Translations under genes and position numbers: made by a program
Shown here: positions 25,004 to 32,371 of the stretch, one piece after another
Position numbering within the stretch: position 1 is the stretch's first letter
How the letters are laid out: every line of letters begins with the position of its first letter
DNA from: Bradyrhizobium sp.
Lineage (GTDB): Bacteria; Pseudomonadota; Alphaproteobacteria; Rhizobiales; Xanthobacteraceae
Direction: 5' to 3'
Assembly (NCBI GenBank): GCA_030681365.1
Contig: JAUXWH010000220.1
Location: forward strand, 1-34,647
Length of the DNA stretch: 34,647 nucleotides
Notes under the pieces: model-generated
Told to the model about the DNA's origin: nothing
Database searches by the model: none
The model's input: only the letters and a program-made list of their open reading frames with translations

Positions 25004-25048
25004 GGCCGTGACAGGCGCACCACTCCGATAACCCCGCCAGCTTTCCGC

Positions 25049-25102
25049 TTGACCCATACATAACTCTGCGGTTATTGGTTTCTTCAATAACCAACGGGTT
25101 AT
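25049..25102 (+). promoter_or_regulatory. Promoter and duplicated ArsR-type operator
   Basis: Two copies of ATAAC-N6-GTTAT occur at 25060-25075 and 25087-25102, with starts 27 bases apart. Between them GGTTATTG (25070-25077) and CAATAACC (25085-25092) form a further inverted pair. A TTGACC -35-like box at 25049-25054 is followed after 17 bases by TTATTG. The first operator therefore lies over the spacer and -10. Autoregulation by the ArsR protein encoded from 25112 is the natural reading. Confidence 0.68.
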
Positions 25103-25111
25103 CGATCAATC

Positions 25112-25435
25112 ATGCCCAATGCCCAAGATGTCCTGTTCAAAACGCTCGCCGATCCGACCCGGCGGGCGCTGTTCGAGCGGCTGTGCCGGGAGGGCGAGCA
25201 AACGGTGGGAGCGCTGACGGCGCAGTCCGGCGTCTCGCAGCCTGCGGTCTCAAAACATCTCGGCGTGCTCCGGCATGCCGGACTGGTGCGCGACCGCCAT
25301 GAAGGCCGTCAGACCCATTATAGCGCGCAGCCCGGCGCGTTGGGCCCACTGATCGACTGGACCAGCCGGATGGCCGGGTTCTGGCAGAGCCGGTTCGACG
25401 ACCTCGAAGACCTGCTTAAGAGGATGGACCAATGA
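25112..25435 (+). CDS. ArsR-family winged-helix regulator
   Basis: The 107-residue protein is a small wHTH regulator: helices LFKTLADPTRRALFERL, recognition helix SQPAVSKHLGVLRHAGLV and wing DRHEGRQTHYSA. The metal-binding CxC of SmtB/ArsR sensors is absent, so it probably senses something else, as do ArsR proteins paired with SRPBCC genes. Two ATAAC-N6-GTTAT sites lie directly upstream, suggesting negative autoregulation. No good ribosome site precedes the ATG, which follows the second operator by only nine bases; the transcript leader may be very short. Its stop overlaps the next start by four bases (ATGA). Confidence 0.93.
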   Translation: MPNAQDVLFKTLADPTRRALFERLCREGEQTVGALTAQSGVSQPAVSKHLGVLRHAGLVRDRHEGRQTHYSAQPGALGPLIDWTSRMAGFWQSRFDDLEDLLKRMDQ

Positions 25436-25857
25436 CCACGACCGAAACGCGCTCCGTCGTCGTCGAACGCGAGCTGCCCCATCCGCCGGCCAAGATCTGG
25501 CGCGCGCTCACGCAGCCGCATCTGATGGAGGCGTGGCTGATGAAGAACGACTTCAAGCCGGTCGTGGGTCACCGCTTCAATCTGCGCGGCGACTGGGGCG
25601 GCGTGCTGGATTGCGAGGTTCTGGTCGTCGAGCCCGACAAGGCGCTGTCCTACACCTGGAATTTTACCCACGCCGATGCGGCCTTCAATCTGAACAGCGT
25701 GGTGACCTTTACGATCACGCCGACGAAGTCAGGGACCCTGCTGCGCATGGAGCAGGTCGGCTTTCGGCCGGATCAGCGCCAGGCTTTTGGCGGCGCTAAC
25801 GCCGGCTGGCAGCAGTTCTTTGCCAAGCTGGAAGAGCTGCTGGTGCGGACGGACTGA
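25432..25857 (+). CDS. SRPBCC (AHSA1-like) domain protein
   Basis: The 141-residue protein is a single START/SRPBCC domain of the AHSA1 branch. It opens VVVERELPHPPAKIWRALTQPHLMEAWLM, has the GHRFNLRGDWGG and DKALSYTWNF strands, and ends with the amphipathic helix GWQQFFAKLEELL. The fold makes a hydrophobic ligand cavity, but the ligand is unknown. Pairing with an ArsR regulator is a recurrent arrangement in rhizobia and other bacteria. The four-base overlap with the regulator gene indicates translational coupling. Confidence 0.92.
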   Translation: MTTTETRSVVVERELPHPPAKIWRALTQPHLMEAWLMKNDFKPVVGHRFNLRGDWGGVLDCEVLVVEPDKALSYTWNFTHADAAFNLNSVVTFTITPTKSGTLLRMEQVGFRPDQRQAFGGANAGWQQFFAKLEELLVRTD

Positions 25858-25903
25858 TTTTGGCCGCGCTCTCTTATTTCACTTGTCTTGAAAGGAGGCT
25901 CCG

Positions 25904-26122
25904 TTGAATTGGAACAACTGGATTCGGCAGATTCACCGCTGGCTGTCGATCGCCTTTACGGTGACCGTTATCGCCAACTTCGTCGCCATGGGATTAGGCG
26001 AGCCTCCTGCCTGGGTGGTCTATTCGCCACTGCTCCCTCTCTTCCTGCTGCTGTTTAGCGGTCTGTACATGTTTGCGCTGCCGTATCTCTCCAGGAGCAG
26101 CGAACGCGCCGCCGGCGGATAG
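25904..26122 (+). CDS. Small two-helix membrane protein
   Basis: The 72-residue product starts at TTG (25904) behind a near-perfect AAAGGAGG ribosome site, which supports it as a real gene despite the rare start codon. Two hydrophobic segments are visible (WLSIAFTVTVIANFVAMGLG and VVYSPLLPLFLLLFSGLYMFAL) with a short Pro-containing loop between them, then a polar SRSSERAAGG tail. The N-terminal WNNWIRQIHRWLS is amphipathic. I do not recognise a named family. It sits 46 bases after the SRPBCC gene and 10 before the first DUF1801 gene, so it belongs to the same transcript. Confidence 0.78.
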   Translation: MNWNNWIRQIHRWLSIAFTVTVIANFVAMGLGEPPAWVVYSPLLPLFLLLFSGLYMFALPYLSRSSERAAGG

Positions 26123-26132
26123 GAGTGAAGCA

Positions 26133-26597
26133 ATGGCCGGTAAGACGGAAAAGTCGAAATCCGCAAAGAAAGCCGCCGCCAAGCGCACCGCCGCGAAGAA
26201 GCCAGTCCTGCTCTCCGGCGGCAACCCGCAGATCGCGAAGGGCTATGGCGATGCGCCGGTACAGGCCTACATCGCGGCCATGCCGCGCTGGAAGCGCGAG
26301 GTCGGGCGCCGCCTCGACGCGCTGATCGTGCGCACCGTCCCCGGCGTGCATAAGGCGGTGAAATGGAATTCGCCGTTCTATGGCATCGAGGGAGATGGCT
26401 GGTTTCTCAGCCTCCATTGCTTCACGAAATACCTCAAGCTGGCCTTCTTCCGCGGCACATCGCTGCGTCCGGTTCCACCCGGCGAATCCCGGCAAAAGGA
26501 AGTGCGCTACCTCGACATTTATGAGGGTGAGTTCGACGAAGCCCAGCTCGCCGCCTGGGTGGAGCAAGCCAGCCGACTGCCCGGCGAACGGATGTGA
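26133..26597 (+). CDS. DUF1801 protein, first tandem copy
   Basis: The 154-residue protein has a Lys/Ala-rich N-terminal tail (residues 3-25, with KSAKKAAAKRTAAKK), then a DUF1801 domain. Family blocks are YIAAMPRWKREVGRRLDAL, VHKAVKWNSPFYG, YLKLAFFRGTSL and VRYLDIYEGE. DUF1801 shares a fold with YdhG, which has been proposed as an iron chaperone in Bacillus, so metal handling is one possibility. The basic tail resembles histone H1-like tails and might bind nucleic acid; this is a guess. The ATG at 26133 follows AGGAG, and the earlier in-frame ATG at 26073 lies within the membrane-protein gene. A second DUF1801 gene follows after 13 bases. Confidence 0.87.
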   Translation: MAGKTEKSKSAKKAAAKRTAAKKPVLLSGGNPQIAKGYGDAPVQAYIAAMPRWKREVGRRLDALIVRTVPGVHKAVKWNSPFYGIEGDGWFLSLHCFTKYLKLAFFRGTSLRPVPPGESRQKEVRYLDIYEGEFDEAQLAAWVEQASRLPGERM

Positions 26598-26610
26598 GCG
26601 AGCGACAAAG

Positions 26611-27078
26611 ATGAAGACGACAACAACGATGAAGAAGAGCGCCCCGAAGCAAGCCAAGGCAGAAGACTCTCCCGCTCGGCTGATCGATGCGAGGATCGAG
26701 CAGCTCGGTGATTGGCGCGGCGAAACGCTCGCCCGGGTCCGGGCTATCATCAAGCAGGCCGCCCCCGAAGTGGTCGAAGAGGTGAAATGGCGAAAGCCGT
26801 CGAACGCGATGCTGGGCGTTCCGGTGTGGGAGCACGACGGCATCATCTGCACCGGCGAGACCTACAAGAATGCCGTGAAGCTGACCTTCGCCAGGGGCGC
26901 CGCGCTGGAGGACCCGTCAGGCCTCTTCAACTCCAGCCTCGAAGGCAACGCCCGGCGCGCCATCGATGTCCATGAGGGCGACAGGGTCAATGAGAAGGCG
27001 CTGAAGGCGCTGATTCGCGCCGCGGCGGCGCTGAACACGGCGACGCGCGCCGCCAGGAAGAAGCCAAAGAGCGCTTGA
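26611..27078 (+). CDS. DUF1801 protein, second tandem copy
   Basis: The 155-residue protein has a basic N-terminus (MKTTTTMKKSAPKQAK), then a DUF1801 domain with EEVKWRKPSNAMLGVPVWEH, AVKLTFARGAALEDP and RAIDVHEGD, and ends in a basic ARKKPKSA. The three shared blocks (VKW..P, KL.F.RG..L, ....D..EGD/E) show homology to the preceding gene, but the sequences are strongly diverged. The duplication is therefore old, or two distinct subfamilies were brought together. An alternative ATG lies at 26629. It is the last gene of the ArsR-led set; a 156-base gap precedes the monooxygenase. Confidence 0.86.
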   Translation: MKTTTTMKKSAPKQAKAEDSPARLIDARIEQLGDWRGETLARVRAIIKQAAPEVVEEVKWRKPSNAMLGVPVWEHDGIICTGETYKNAVKLTFARGAALEDPSGLFNSSLEGNARRAIDVHEGDRVNEKALKALIRAAAALNTATRAARKKPKSA

Positions 27079-27208
27079 GGCTTCGCGCCTGCACGCAGGT
27101 TCCAGCATCACATAAAGTCTGCAATGCGTAGCGCCTGACCTGAATATGGGACCGAACTAAATAACTTCAAGAATTGCCAGGTTTCGATCTGCAGCCTTAT
27201 GAAGCGCC

Positions 27209-27228
27209 CCTCCGAAACATGGGAGGAG
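27209..27228 (+). promoter_or_regulatory. Ribosome site partly sequestered in a hairpin
   Basis: GGAGGAG (27222-27228) is a strong ribosome-binding site six bases before the ATG at 27235. CCTCC at 27209-27213 is complementary to its first five bases with an 8-base loop, so the site could be occluded in the mRNA. The sequence shows this only as potential pairing. Confidence 0.4.
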
Positions 27229-27234
27229 CGGTTC

Positions 27235-28797
27235 ATGACTTTGCGGAATCCGGATGTCCTGATCGCGGGCGCAGGCCCGACCGGTTTGATGCTGGCGGGC
27301 GAGTTGGCATTGGCGGGGATCGACGTCGCCATCGTCGAGCGACGCGAAAGCCGAGACCTCGCCGGCTCTCGCGCCGGCGGCCTGCACTCGCGCACCCTCG
27401 AGGTCTTCGATCAGCGCGGCATCGCCGATCGGTTCCTGACCGAGGGACAGAAAGTGCAGGCCATCGGGTTTGCCGGTGTCACTTTCGATCTCGGCGGCTT
27501 TCCCACCCGCCACCCCTACAGTCTCGGGCTGCGGCAGAAACACATCGAGCGGATCCTTGCCGACTGGGTCGATGAACTCAAGGTGCCGATCCATCGCGGC
27601 ACTGAAGTGACGGGCTTCGCGCAGGACGACACCGGCGTGGAGGTCGAACTGGGCGGCGGCCGCTCGGTGCGGGCGCAGTATCTCGTCGGGTGCGACGGCG
27701 GACGCAGCCTGGTCCGCAAGGCCGCCGGCATCGAATTCCCGGGATCGGACCCGACCACCAGCAACCTGGTCGCCGAGGCCGAACTCGCCGAGACGCCGCC
27801 GGAATGGGGCATCCGCCGCGACGCAATCGGTACCCATGCCCTCGGCCGGGTGGAATACGAAATCCGCAACGGGGAGATCGTCTACGCCGATCACGGACCG
27901 GTCGGCATCCTCGTGACTGAAAAGCACGTCGGACAAACCACCGAGCCCACCCTCGGCGATCTCCGCGCGGCGCTCATCAGCGTCTATGGGACCGATTACG
28001 GGATCCACTCGCCCACCTCGATTTCGAGGTTCACCGATGCCGCGCGGCAGGCGGCCTGCTACCGCAAGGGACGCGTGCTGATCGCGGGCGACGCCGCGCA
28101 TGTGCACCCTCCCGACGGCGGCCAGGGTCTCCAGACCGGCGTGCAGGATGCGGTGAACCTGGGATGGAAGCTGGCCCAGGTGGTCAAACGGATATCGCCG
28201 GAAAGCCTGCTCGATAGCTATCACGCAGAGCGTCACCCGATCGGCGCCCGCGCGTTGCGCCACACGATGGCCGCGGTCGTGCTTCGCCGCGAAGACGAAC
28301 GGACCAAGGCACTGCGCGACACGGTTGCCGAGCTGCTCGGCATGGACGAGCCGCGCCGGCGTTTCGCCGCTGTCATGTCCGGTCTGGACATTCACTACGA
28401 CTTCGGCGAGGGCCACAAGCTGCTCGGGTGCCGCATGCCCGATCTCGACCTGGTCACCGGCAACGGCCCGCTGCGGGTCTACACCCTGCTGCACGATGCC
28501 CGGCCGGTGCTGCTCAGTTTCGGTGACCCCGGCGGCTTCGACATCACGCCATGGGCGGATCGCGTTCAATCGGTCGACGCCAGATACGACGGCGTGTGGG
28601 AGCTTCCGGCACTTGGGCCAGTCGACGCTCCCGCCGCCGTGTTGATCCGGCCCGATGGCTATGTGGCCTGGGTGGGAGAGCCGAGCCAGCCGGGACTCGC
28701 TGACGCACTGACCATGTGGTTCGGACCGCCGGCCGCGGCGCAGCGTACCAGTCCACACCCGCACGGGGCGACTGGCGGTACCGAACCAGTGTGCTAA
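27235..28797 (+). CDS. Class A FAD-dependent aromatic monooxygenase, Rox/PheA-like
   Basis: The 520-residue flavoprotein has all three group A hydroxylase fingerprints: the FAD Rossmann GAGPTG at 12-17, the DG motif VGCDGGRS with Asp154-Gly155, and the second FAD motif IAGDAAHVHPPDGGQG with Asp286. A thioredoxin-like C-terminal domain (about 400-510) is typical of the phenol hydroxylase/MhpA/rifampicin-monooxygenase branch. The AGSRAGGLHSRTLEVFDQRGI and QYLVGCDGGRSLVRKAAG stretches look most like rifampicin-monooxygenase-type proteins. NAD(P)H-dependent hydroxylation of an aromatic compound is expected; the substrate is not evident. I chose the ATG at 27235 for its GGAGGAG site. It may be transcribed separately from the DUF1801 genes. 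Confidence 0.88.
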   Translation: MTLRNPDVLIAGAGPTGLMLAGELALAGIDVAIVERRESRDLAGSRAGGLHSRTLEVFDQRGIADRFLTEGQKVQAIGFAGVTFDLGGFPTRHPYSLGLRQKHIERILADWVDELKVPIHRGTEVTGFAQDDTGVEVELGGGRSVRAQYLVGCDGGRSLVRKAAGIEFPGSDPTTSNLVAEAELAETPPEWGIRRDAIGTHALGRVEYEIRNGEIVYADHGPVGILVTEKHVGQTTEPTLGDLRAALISVYGTDYGIHSPTSISRFTDAARQAACYRKGRVLIAGDAAHVHPPDGGQGLQTGVQDAVNLGWKLAQVVKRISPESLLDSYHAERHPIGARALRHTMAAVVLRREDERTKALRDTVAELLGMDEPRRRFAAVMSGLDIHYDFGEGHKLLGCRMPDLDLVTGNGPLRVYTLLHDARPVLLSFGDPGGFDITPWADRVQSVDARYDGVWELPALGPVDAPAAVLIRPDGYVAWVGEPSQPGLADALTMWFGPPAAAQRTSPHPHGATGGTEPVC

Positions 28798-28827
28798 GGG
28801 ATCGAAACCTGAGCCGGAGACCACCGC

Positions 28828-29022
28828 ATGACTTCACCCGAACGCCTTGAGGGCACCGTCGATCCCAAATTGCTGGAAATCCTGGTCTGTCCGCTGACCA
28901 AGGGCCCGCTGGAGTTCGACGCCGCCAGGCAGGAGCTGATCTCGCGTTCGGCCAAACTGGCCTATCCGATCCGCGACGGCATCCCGATCATGCTGCCGGA
29001 AGAGGCCAGGAAGATCGAGTGA
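28828..29022 (+). CDS. Trm112-like protein
   Basis: The 64-residue protein is a complete Trm112/UPF0434 family member: [17 protein letters not shown] at residues 15-31, then [18 protein letters not shown]. Only one Cys of the zinc knuckle is present (ILVCPLT), as is common in alphaproteobacterial members, so zinc binding is doubtful. Eukaryotic Trm112 activates methyltransferases. A similar stabilising role is inferred but unproven in bacteria. It lies 30 bases after the monooxygenase stop with GGAG before the ATG. A heptamer-repeat hairpin follows it. Confidence 0.92.
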   Translation: MTSPERLEGTVDPKLLEILVCPLTKGPLEFDAARQELISRSAKLAYPIRDGIPIMLPEEARKIE

Positions 29023-29028
29023 AGAACG

Positions 29029-29105
29029 TGGCGAATAGCGAGTAGCGAGTAGCGAATGCCGAGTAGGGAACTTCCTGTTCGCTACTCCCTATTCGCCATT
29101 CGCCT
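29029..29105. repeat. Heptamer repeat array folding into a hairpin
   Basis: Tandem 7-base units (GCGAATA, GCGAGTA, GCGAGTA, GCGAATG, CCGAGTA) run from 29031 to about 29065. Complementary units (TTCGCTACTCCC, TATTCGCCATTCGCC) follow, so the whole folds back on itself. It sits between the convergent Trm112-like and UbiH genes and could terminate both transcripts. Confidence 0.8.
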
Positions 29106-29107
29106 CC

Positions 29108-30328
29108 CTACAACGCCTCGCCCTTCAGGAGCCGCGGCACTTCCCCGGACAGGCCCGCGGCCTGGCGGATGAACAGGCTCTTCAAGGGCGGCGCGCGATC
29201 GACCAGCCCGAGCCCGATGTCGCGCACCGTGCGCAGCAGCGTCGATTCGTTGGAGAACAACAGGTTCAGCGAATTGGTGGCCAGTCCCATCGCCATGGTG
29301 TCGAAGCGGCGCCAGCGCTGGTAGCGCTCGAGCACGTCGGCCTGGCCCAGATCCATGCCGAGCCGCGCGGCATCGACGATCACTTCCGCCAGCGCCGCGA
29401 CATCCTTCAGGCCCATATTGAGCCCCTGCCCCGCGATCGGGTGAATCACATGCGCGGCGTCGCCGACCAGCGCCAGCCGCTCGCCGATGAAGGAGCGCGC
29501 GACGAAATAGCCGAGCGGAAACGCGCGTGGTCTGTCGAGCGCCTTGATCTCGCCGAGGTGCAGGCCGAACCGCTGCTCGAGCTCGCCGTGAAATTCCTCT
29601 TCGCTCAAGGCCACGATGCGGGCGGCTTCGGCACGCTTCTCGGTCCACACCAGCGAGGAGCGGTTACCGGTCAGCGGCAGAATCGCGAACGGTCCCGCCG
29701 GCAGAAAATGTTCTTCGGCGCGGCCGTGATGCGCGCGCTCGTGGCCGACGGTCACTACGATGCCGGACTGGTCGTAGTCCCAGCCATGGGTGGCAATCCC
29801 GGCGCGTTCGCGCAATCGGGAGCGCGCCCCGTCGGCGGCGACCAGCAGGCTCGCCTCGATCACGTTGCCGTCGGCCAGCGTCACGTCGACGCCGTCGCTG
29901 CGTGACTCGAAACCCGTCACCGCAGTGGCCCTGAGGTCGATGCCCTCGGCCTCGGTGCGCGCGACCAGCGCGTCGATCAGATGGCGGTTCTCGACCATAT
30001 GGGCGAAGGGTTCGCCGGGCTCGACATCGCCGGCAAATGTCAAGAACACCGGCCGGGTGGCGTCTTCCACCTTGGAATCGGTAACGACCATGTCCGTGAT
30101 CGGCTGCGCCCCTGCGGCGACCTGATCCCAGATCCCGATGGCGTCGAACAGCCGGCGGCAGGCCGCCACGATCGCGGTGGCGCGGGGATCGCGGCTGGGC
30201 CGCGAGGCCAGCGCCGGATCGGCGACAATAACCGGAATATCGGGCCCAAGGCCCTGACGCAGCGCCAGCGCCAGCGCCAGCCCCGCAAACGCGCCGCCGC
30301 CGATAACAATGCTTCGCTGTGCCGACAT
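29108..30328 (-). CDS. UbiH/COQ6-family FAD monooxygenase (ubiquinone synthesis)
   Basis: The 406-residue flavoprotein opens with the FAD fingerprint IVIGGGAFAGLALALAL. It has the DG motif VAADGARSRLRERAG and the second FAD motif LVGDAAHVIHPIAGQGLNMGLKDV, which contains the UbiH/COQ6 family signature HPIAGQGLN. Members hydroxylate the ubiquinone ring precursor; alphaproteobacteria often use such enzymes (UbiL, UbiM or UbiH types) for one or more ring positions, and which one applies here is unclear. I use the ATG at 30326-30328, with AGCAGG about eight bases upstream; an in-frame GTG lies five codons earlier. It is divergent from tesB, separated by palindromic repeat E. Confidence 0.9.
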   Translation of the reverse strand: MSAQRSIVIGGGAFAGLALALALRQGLGPDIPVIVADPALASRPSRDPRATAIVAACRRLFDAIGIWDQVAAGAQPITDMVVTDSKVEDATRPVFLTFAGDVEPGEPFAHMVENRHLIDALVARTEAEGIDLRATAVTGFESRSDGVDVTLADGNVIEASLLVAADGARSRLRERAGIATHGWDYDQSGIVVTVGHERAHHGRAEEHFLPAGPFAILPLTGNRSSLVWTEKRAEAARIVALSEEEFHGELEQRFGLHLGEIKALDRPRAFPLGYFVARSFIGERLALVGDAAHVIHPIAGQGLNMGLKDVAALAEVIVDAARLGMDLGQADVLERYQRWRRFDTMAMGLATNSLNLLFSNESTLLRTVRDIGLGLVDRAPPLKSLFIRQAAGLSGEVPRLLKGEAL

Positions 30329-30408
30329 ATTGGACCTGCTCACACTCTTGCTACCGGACTATAGCTGGGCGAAACAAGGCTCCGAAACAAGGGCAAAATG
30401 CCCAGATT

Positions 30409-30505
30409 GTCATTCCGGGGCACGCGTAGCGCGAACCCGGAATCCATAACCACGATAATGAGTATGGATTCCGGGTTCGAGGCTTTCGCCTCGCCCCGGA
30501 ATGAC
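30409..30505. repeat. Intergenic palindromic repeat, copy E
   Basis: Outer arms are GTCATTCCGGGG and CCCCGGAATGAC, with inner stems GCGTAGCGC and GAGGC..GCCTC. The central block 30440-30471 is the reverse complement of 19167-19198 in copy C with one mismatch. Unlike the others, it lies between divergent genes (ubiH-like and tesB), ending 21 bases before the tesB start. Confidence 0.85.
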
Positions 30506-30526
30506 GAAGCAACCGAAAGCGCTGCC

Positions 30527-31390
30527 ATGTCCAAAGGCGTCATCGACCTGATTTCCATTCTCGATATCGAACCGATCGAGGTGAACCTGTTCCGCGGCAA
30601 CAGCCCGAAGACCAGCTGGCAGCGGGTGTTCGGCGGGCAGGTGATCGGCCAGGCTATGTTGGCGGCGTGCCGCACCGTCGAGGGCCGGCTGCCGCATTCG
30701 CTGCATTGCTATTTCATCCTGCCGGGCGATCCGCAAATTCCGATCATCTACGAGGTCGAACGGCTGCGCGACGGCAAGAGCTATTCGACCCGCAGGGTCA
30801 CCGCGATCCAGCACGGCAGCGCCATCTTCTCGATCATGGTGTCGTTCCATGTCGAGGAGGACAGCGCGTTCAACCACCAGGACGCGATGCCGGACGTGCC
30901 GCCGCCGGAAAAGCTCACCGCCGAGGAAGTCGCAAAACAGCCGATGTTCCGCGAGATGCCGGAATTCATCCGGCGCTATTACGAATCGGACCGTCCGATC
31001 GAACTGCGCCCGGTCGAGCTCGGCCGCTATTTCGGCCAGAAGATCGACGACGGCCGCATCAATGTCTGGATCCGCACCGCCTCGAAACTGCCGGATGATC
31101 CGGCGCTGCACATGTGCGCGCTGGCCTATGCCTCGGACTTCTCGCTGCTCGATGCCGCGATGGCGCGTTACGGCCGCACGCTGTTCGACAAGCGGATGAT
31201 GCCGGCGAGCCTCGATCATGCGATGTGGTTTCACCGCCCGTTCCGCGCCGACGAATGGCTGCTCTACGCGCAGGATTCGCCGAGCGCGCGCGGCGGCCGC
31301 GGCCTGACCCGCGGCATGATCTTCAAGCAGGACGGCACGCTGGTGGCGTCCGTGGCGCAGGAAGGCTCGCTGCGCGAGCGGAAGTCCTAG
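30527..31390 (+). CDS. tesB: Acyl-CoA thioesterase II
   Basis: The 287-residue protein matches TesB in length and blocks. IEVNLFRGNSP is followed by RVFGGQVIGQAMLAACRTV in the first hot-dog domain. The second hot-dog domain contains LPDDPALHMCALAYASDFSLL, SLDHAMWFHRPFRADEWLLY and GGRGLTRGMIFKQDGTLVASVAQEG. These carry the Asp, Thr/Ser and Gln residues used by E. coli TesB for water activation. It hydrolyses acyl-CoAs to free fatty acid and CoA in the cytoplasm. The frame is open upstream into repeat E (ATG at 30398), but homology begins with MSKGVIDLISILD at 30527. Its stop overlaps the first bases of another intergenic repeat. Confidence 0.95.
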   Translation: MSKGVIDLISILDIEPIEVNLFRGNSPKTSWQRVFGGQVIGQAMLAACRTVEGRLPHSLHCYFILPGDPQIPIIYEVERLRDGKSYSTRRVTAIQHGSAIFSIMVSFHVEEDSAFNHQDAMPDVPPPEKLTAEEVAKQPMFREMPEFIRRYYESDRPIELRPVELGRYFGQKIDDGRINVWIRTASKLPDDPALHMCALAYASDFSLLDAAMARYGRTLFDKRMMPASLDHAMWFHRPFRADEWLLYAQDSPSARGGRGLTRGMIFKQDGTLVASVAQEGSLRERKS

Positions 31391-31490
31391 AGCCTTTTTT
31401 GTTTCGATTGAATCGAAACGGGGCTCCAGATTCTTGGTTTGACGCGTTTTCTTGACGCGCACCGGTCTCCACTTCGCTTGAAAACGCTCT
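31389..31490. repeat. 102-base intergenic repeat of Bradyrhizobium type
   Basis: The element is bounded by AGAGC and GCTCT. It contains a 19-base palindrome at 31401-31419 (GTTTCGATT-G-AATCGAAAC), GAGCC/GGCTC around it, and two TTGACGCG copies. I recognise this sequence type as recurrent in Bradyrhizobium genomes. It fills the gap between convergent tesB and the GYF_2 gene almost exactly. Confidence 0.82.
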
Positions 31491-31495
31491 GGCGA

Positions 31496-32371
31496 TCATG
31501 CATCGGCCAGCGTGCCGCGCTCGACCAGTTCGAATTGCGACACGTACCACTGGGCGAACCAGCGCATCACCCAGGGAATCGGAATGATGAAGGCGCAGCC
31601 GATTACGAACACGATCGTCCGCCACAGTACGTCAAGCCCGGAGGCATTGAAGACGATCTCGCGCCGCGTGCCCTCGACATTGCGGCAGATCCAGCGCGTC
31701 CAGGCGGTGGCGACCCAGGCCCAGCCGATGATGGTGATGAAGGAAATGGCGAACAGGATGTGCCAGCCGATGAACGTCAGCAGGCTGCCGTTGAAGGCGA
31801 TCGGCAGCGGCTGCCCGTTCGAAGTGAGGCGGCTCGCCAGCCACTGCAGCAGCGTCCACGACAGGAAGCCCTGAAGCGGAAGCATGAGGAGCTGGATGTA
31901 ATCATCGTAAAGACCAGCATAGCTGGAAAGTCCCATCAGGACGAACACCCACCAGAGGTCGCCGACCTGTCCGGTGAACGCCAGATTGGGCCGGCCCGGC
32001 ACTTGAAGACGGGACACCGCCCAGCGGTAGACATAGGTGCCCGCCCACGGCGCCGGGATCACCAGCGTGATTCCGAAGATATACAGCAGCGCTCTGCCGA
32101 AGAAGCCCCACAGCGGAAGGTCGACCGACACCGCACCGCCGCCATGGACGCCGTCGCCCGGCAAAGCACTACGCGCCATCGCCGGCGGCCCGGAGGCGCC
32201 CGGCGCGAGACCCGGAATTTCGGCCGCCCGCTGCCAGTCCGCCATTCCCTCGGTCCAGACCAGCGTGTCCGCCGTGATGGTGCCTTGGGCGATCAACTCG
32301 CGAAGCTGGATCTCGGGATAGGGACCCTGCTGCTGGCCCTGCGATGCATAAAACCAGGATCGAGCCGCCAT
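31496..32371 (-). CDS. GYF_2 (DUF4339) domain membrane protein
   Basis: The 291-residue protein starts with a GYF_2/DUF4339 domain at residues 4-55 (WFYASQGQQQGPYPEIQLREL, then VWTEGMADWQRAAEIPGL). A short Gly/Ala linker and at least four hydrophobic regions follow, separated by Trp/Arg-rich loops (GTYVYRWAVSRLQVPG, CRNVEGTRREIVFN). GYF_2 domains are thought to bind proline-rich partners at the membrane. The membrane part resembles DUF898-like bundles but I cannot assign it. I use the ATG at 32369-32371 behind GGGGAAAA; the frame stays open upstream to 32695, but that part is antisense to glnK. It diverges from glnK, whose leader lies in the 223-base gap. Confidence 0.85.
   Translation of the reverse strand: MAARSWFYASQGQQQGPYPEIQLRELIAQGTITADTLVWTEGMADWQRAAEIPGLAPGASGPPAMARSALPGDGVHGGGAVSVDLPLWGFFGRALLYIFGITLVIPAPWAGTYVYRWAVSRLQVPGRPNLAFTGQVGDLWWVFVLMGLSSYAGLYDDYIQLLMLPLQGFLSWTLLQWLASRLTSNGQPLPIAFNGSLLTFIGWHILFAISFITIIGWAWVATAWTRWICRNVEGTRREIVFNASGLDVLWRTIVFVIGCAFIIPIPWVMRWFAQWYVSQFELVERGTLADA

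Noticed and set aside
27157..28824. Minus-strand open frame of 555 codons opposite the FAD monooxygenase
   Set aside because: No domain signatures; the plus strand carries all three flavoprotein fingerprints.
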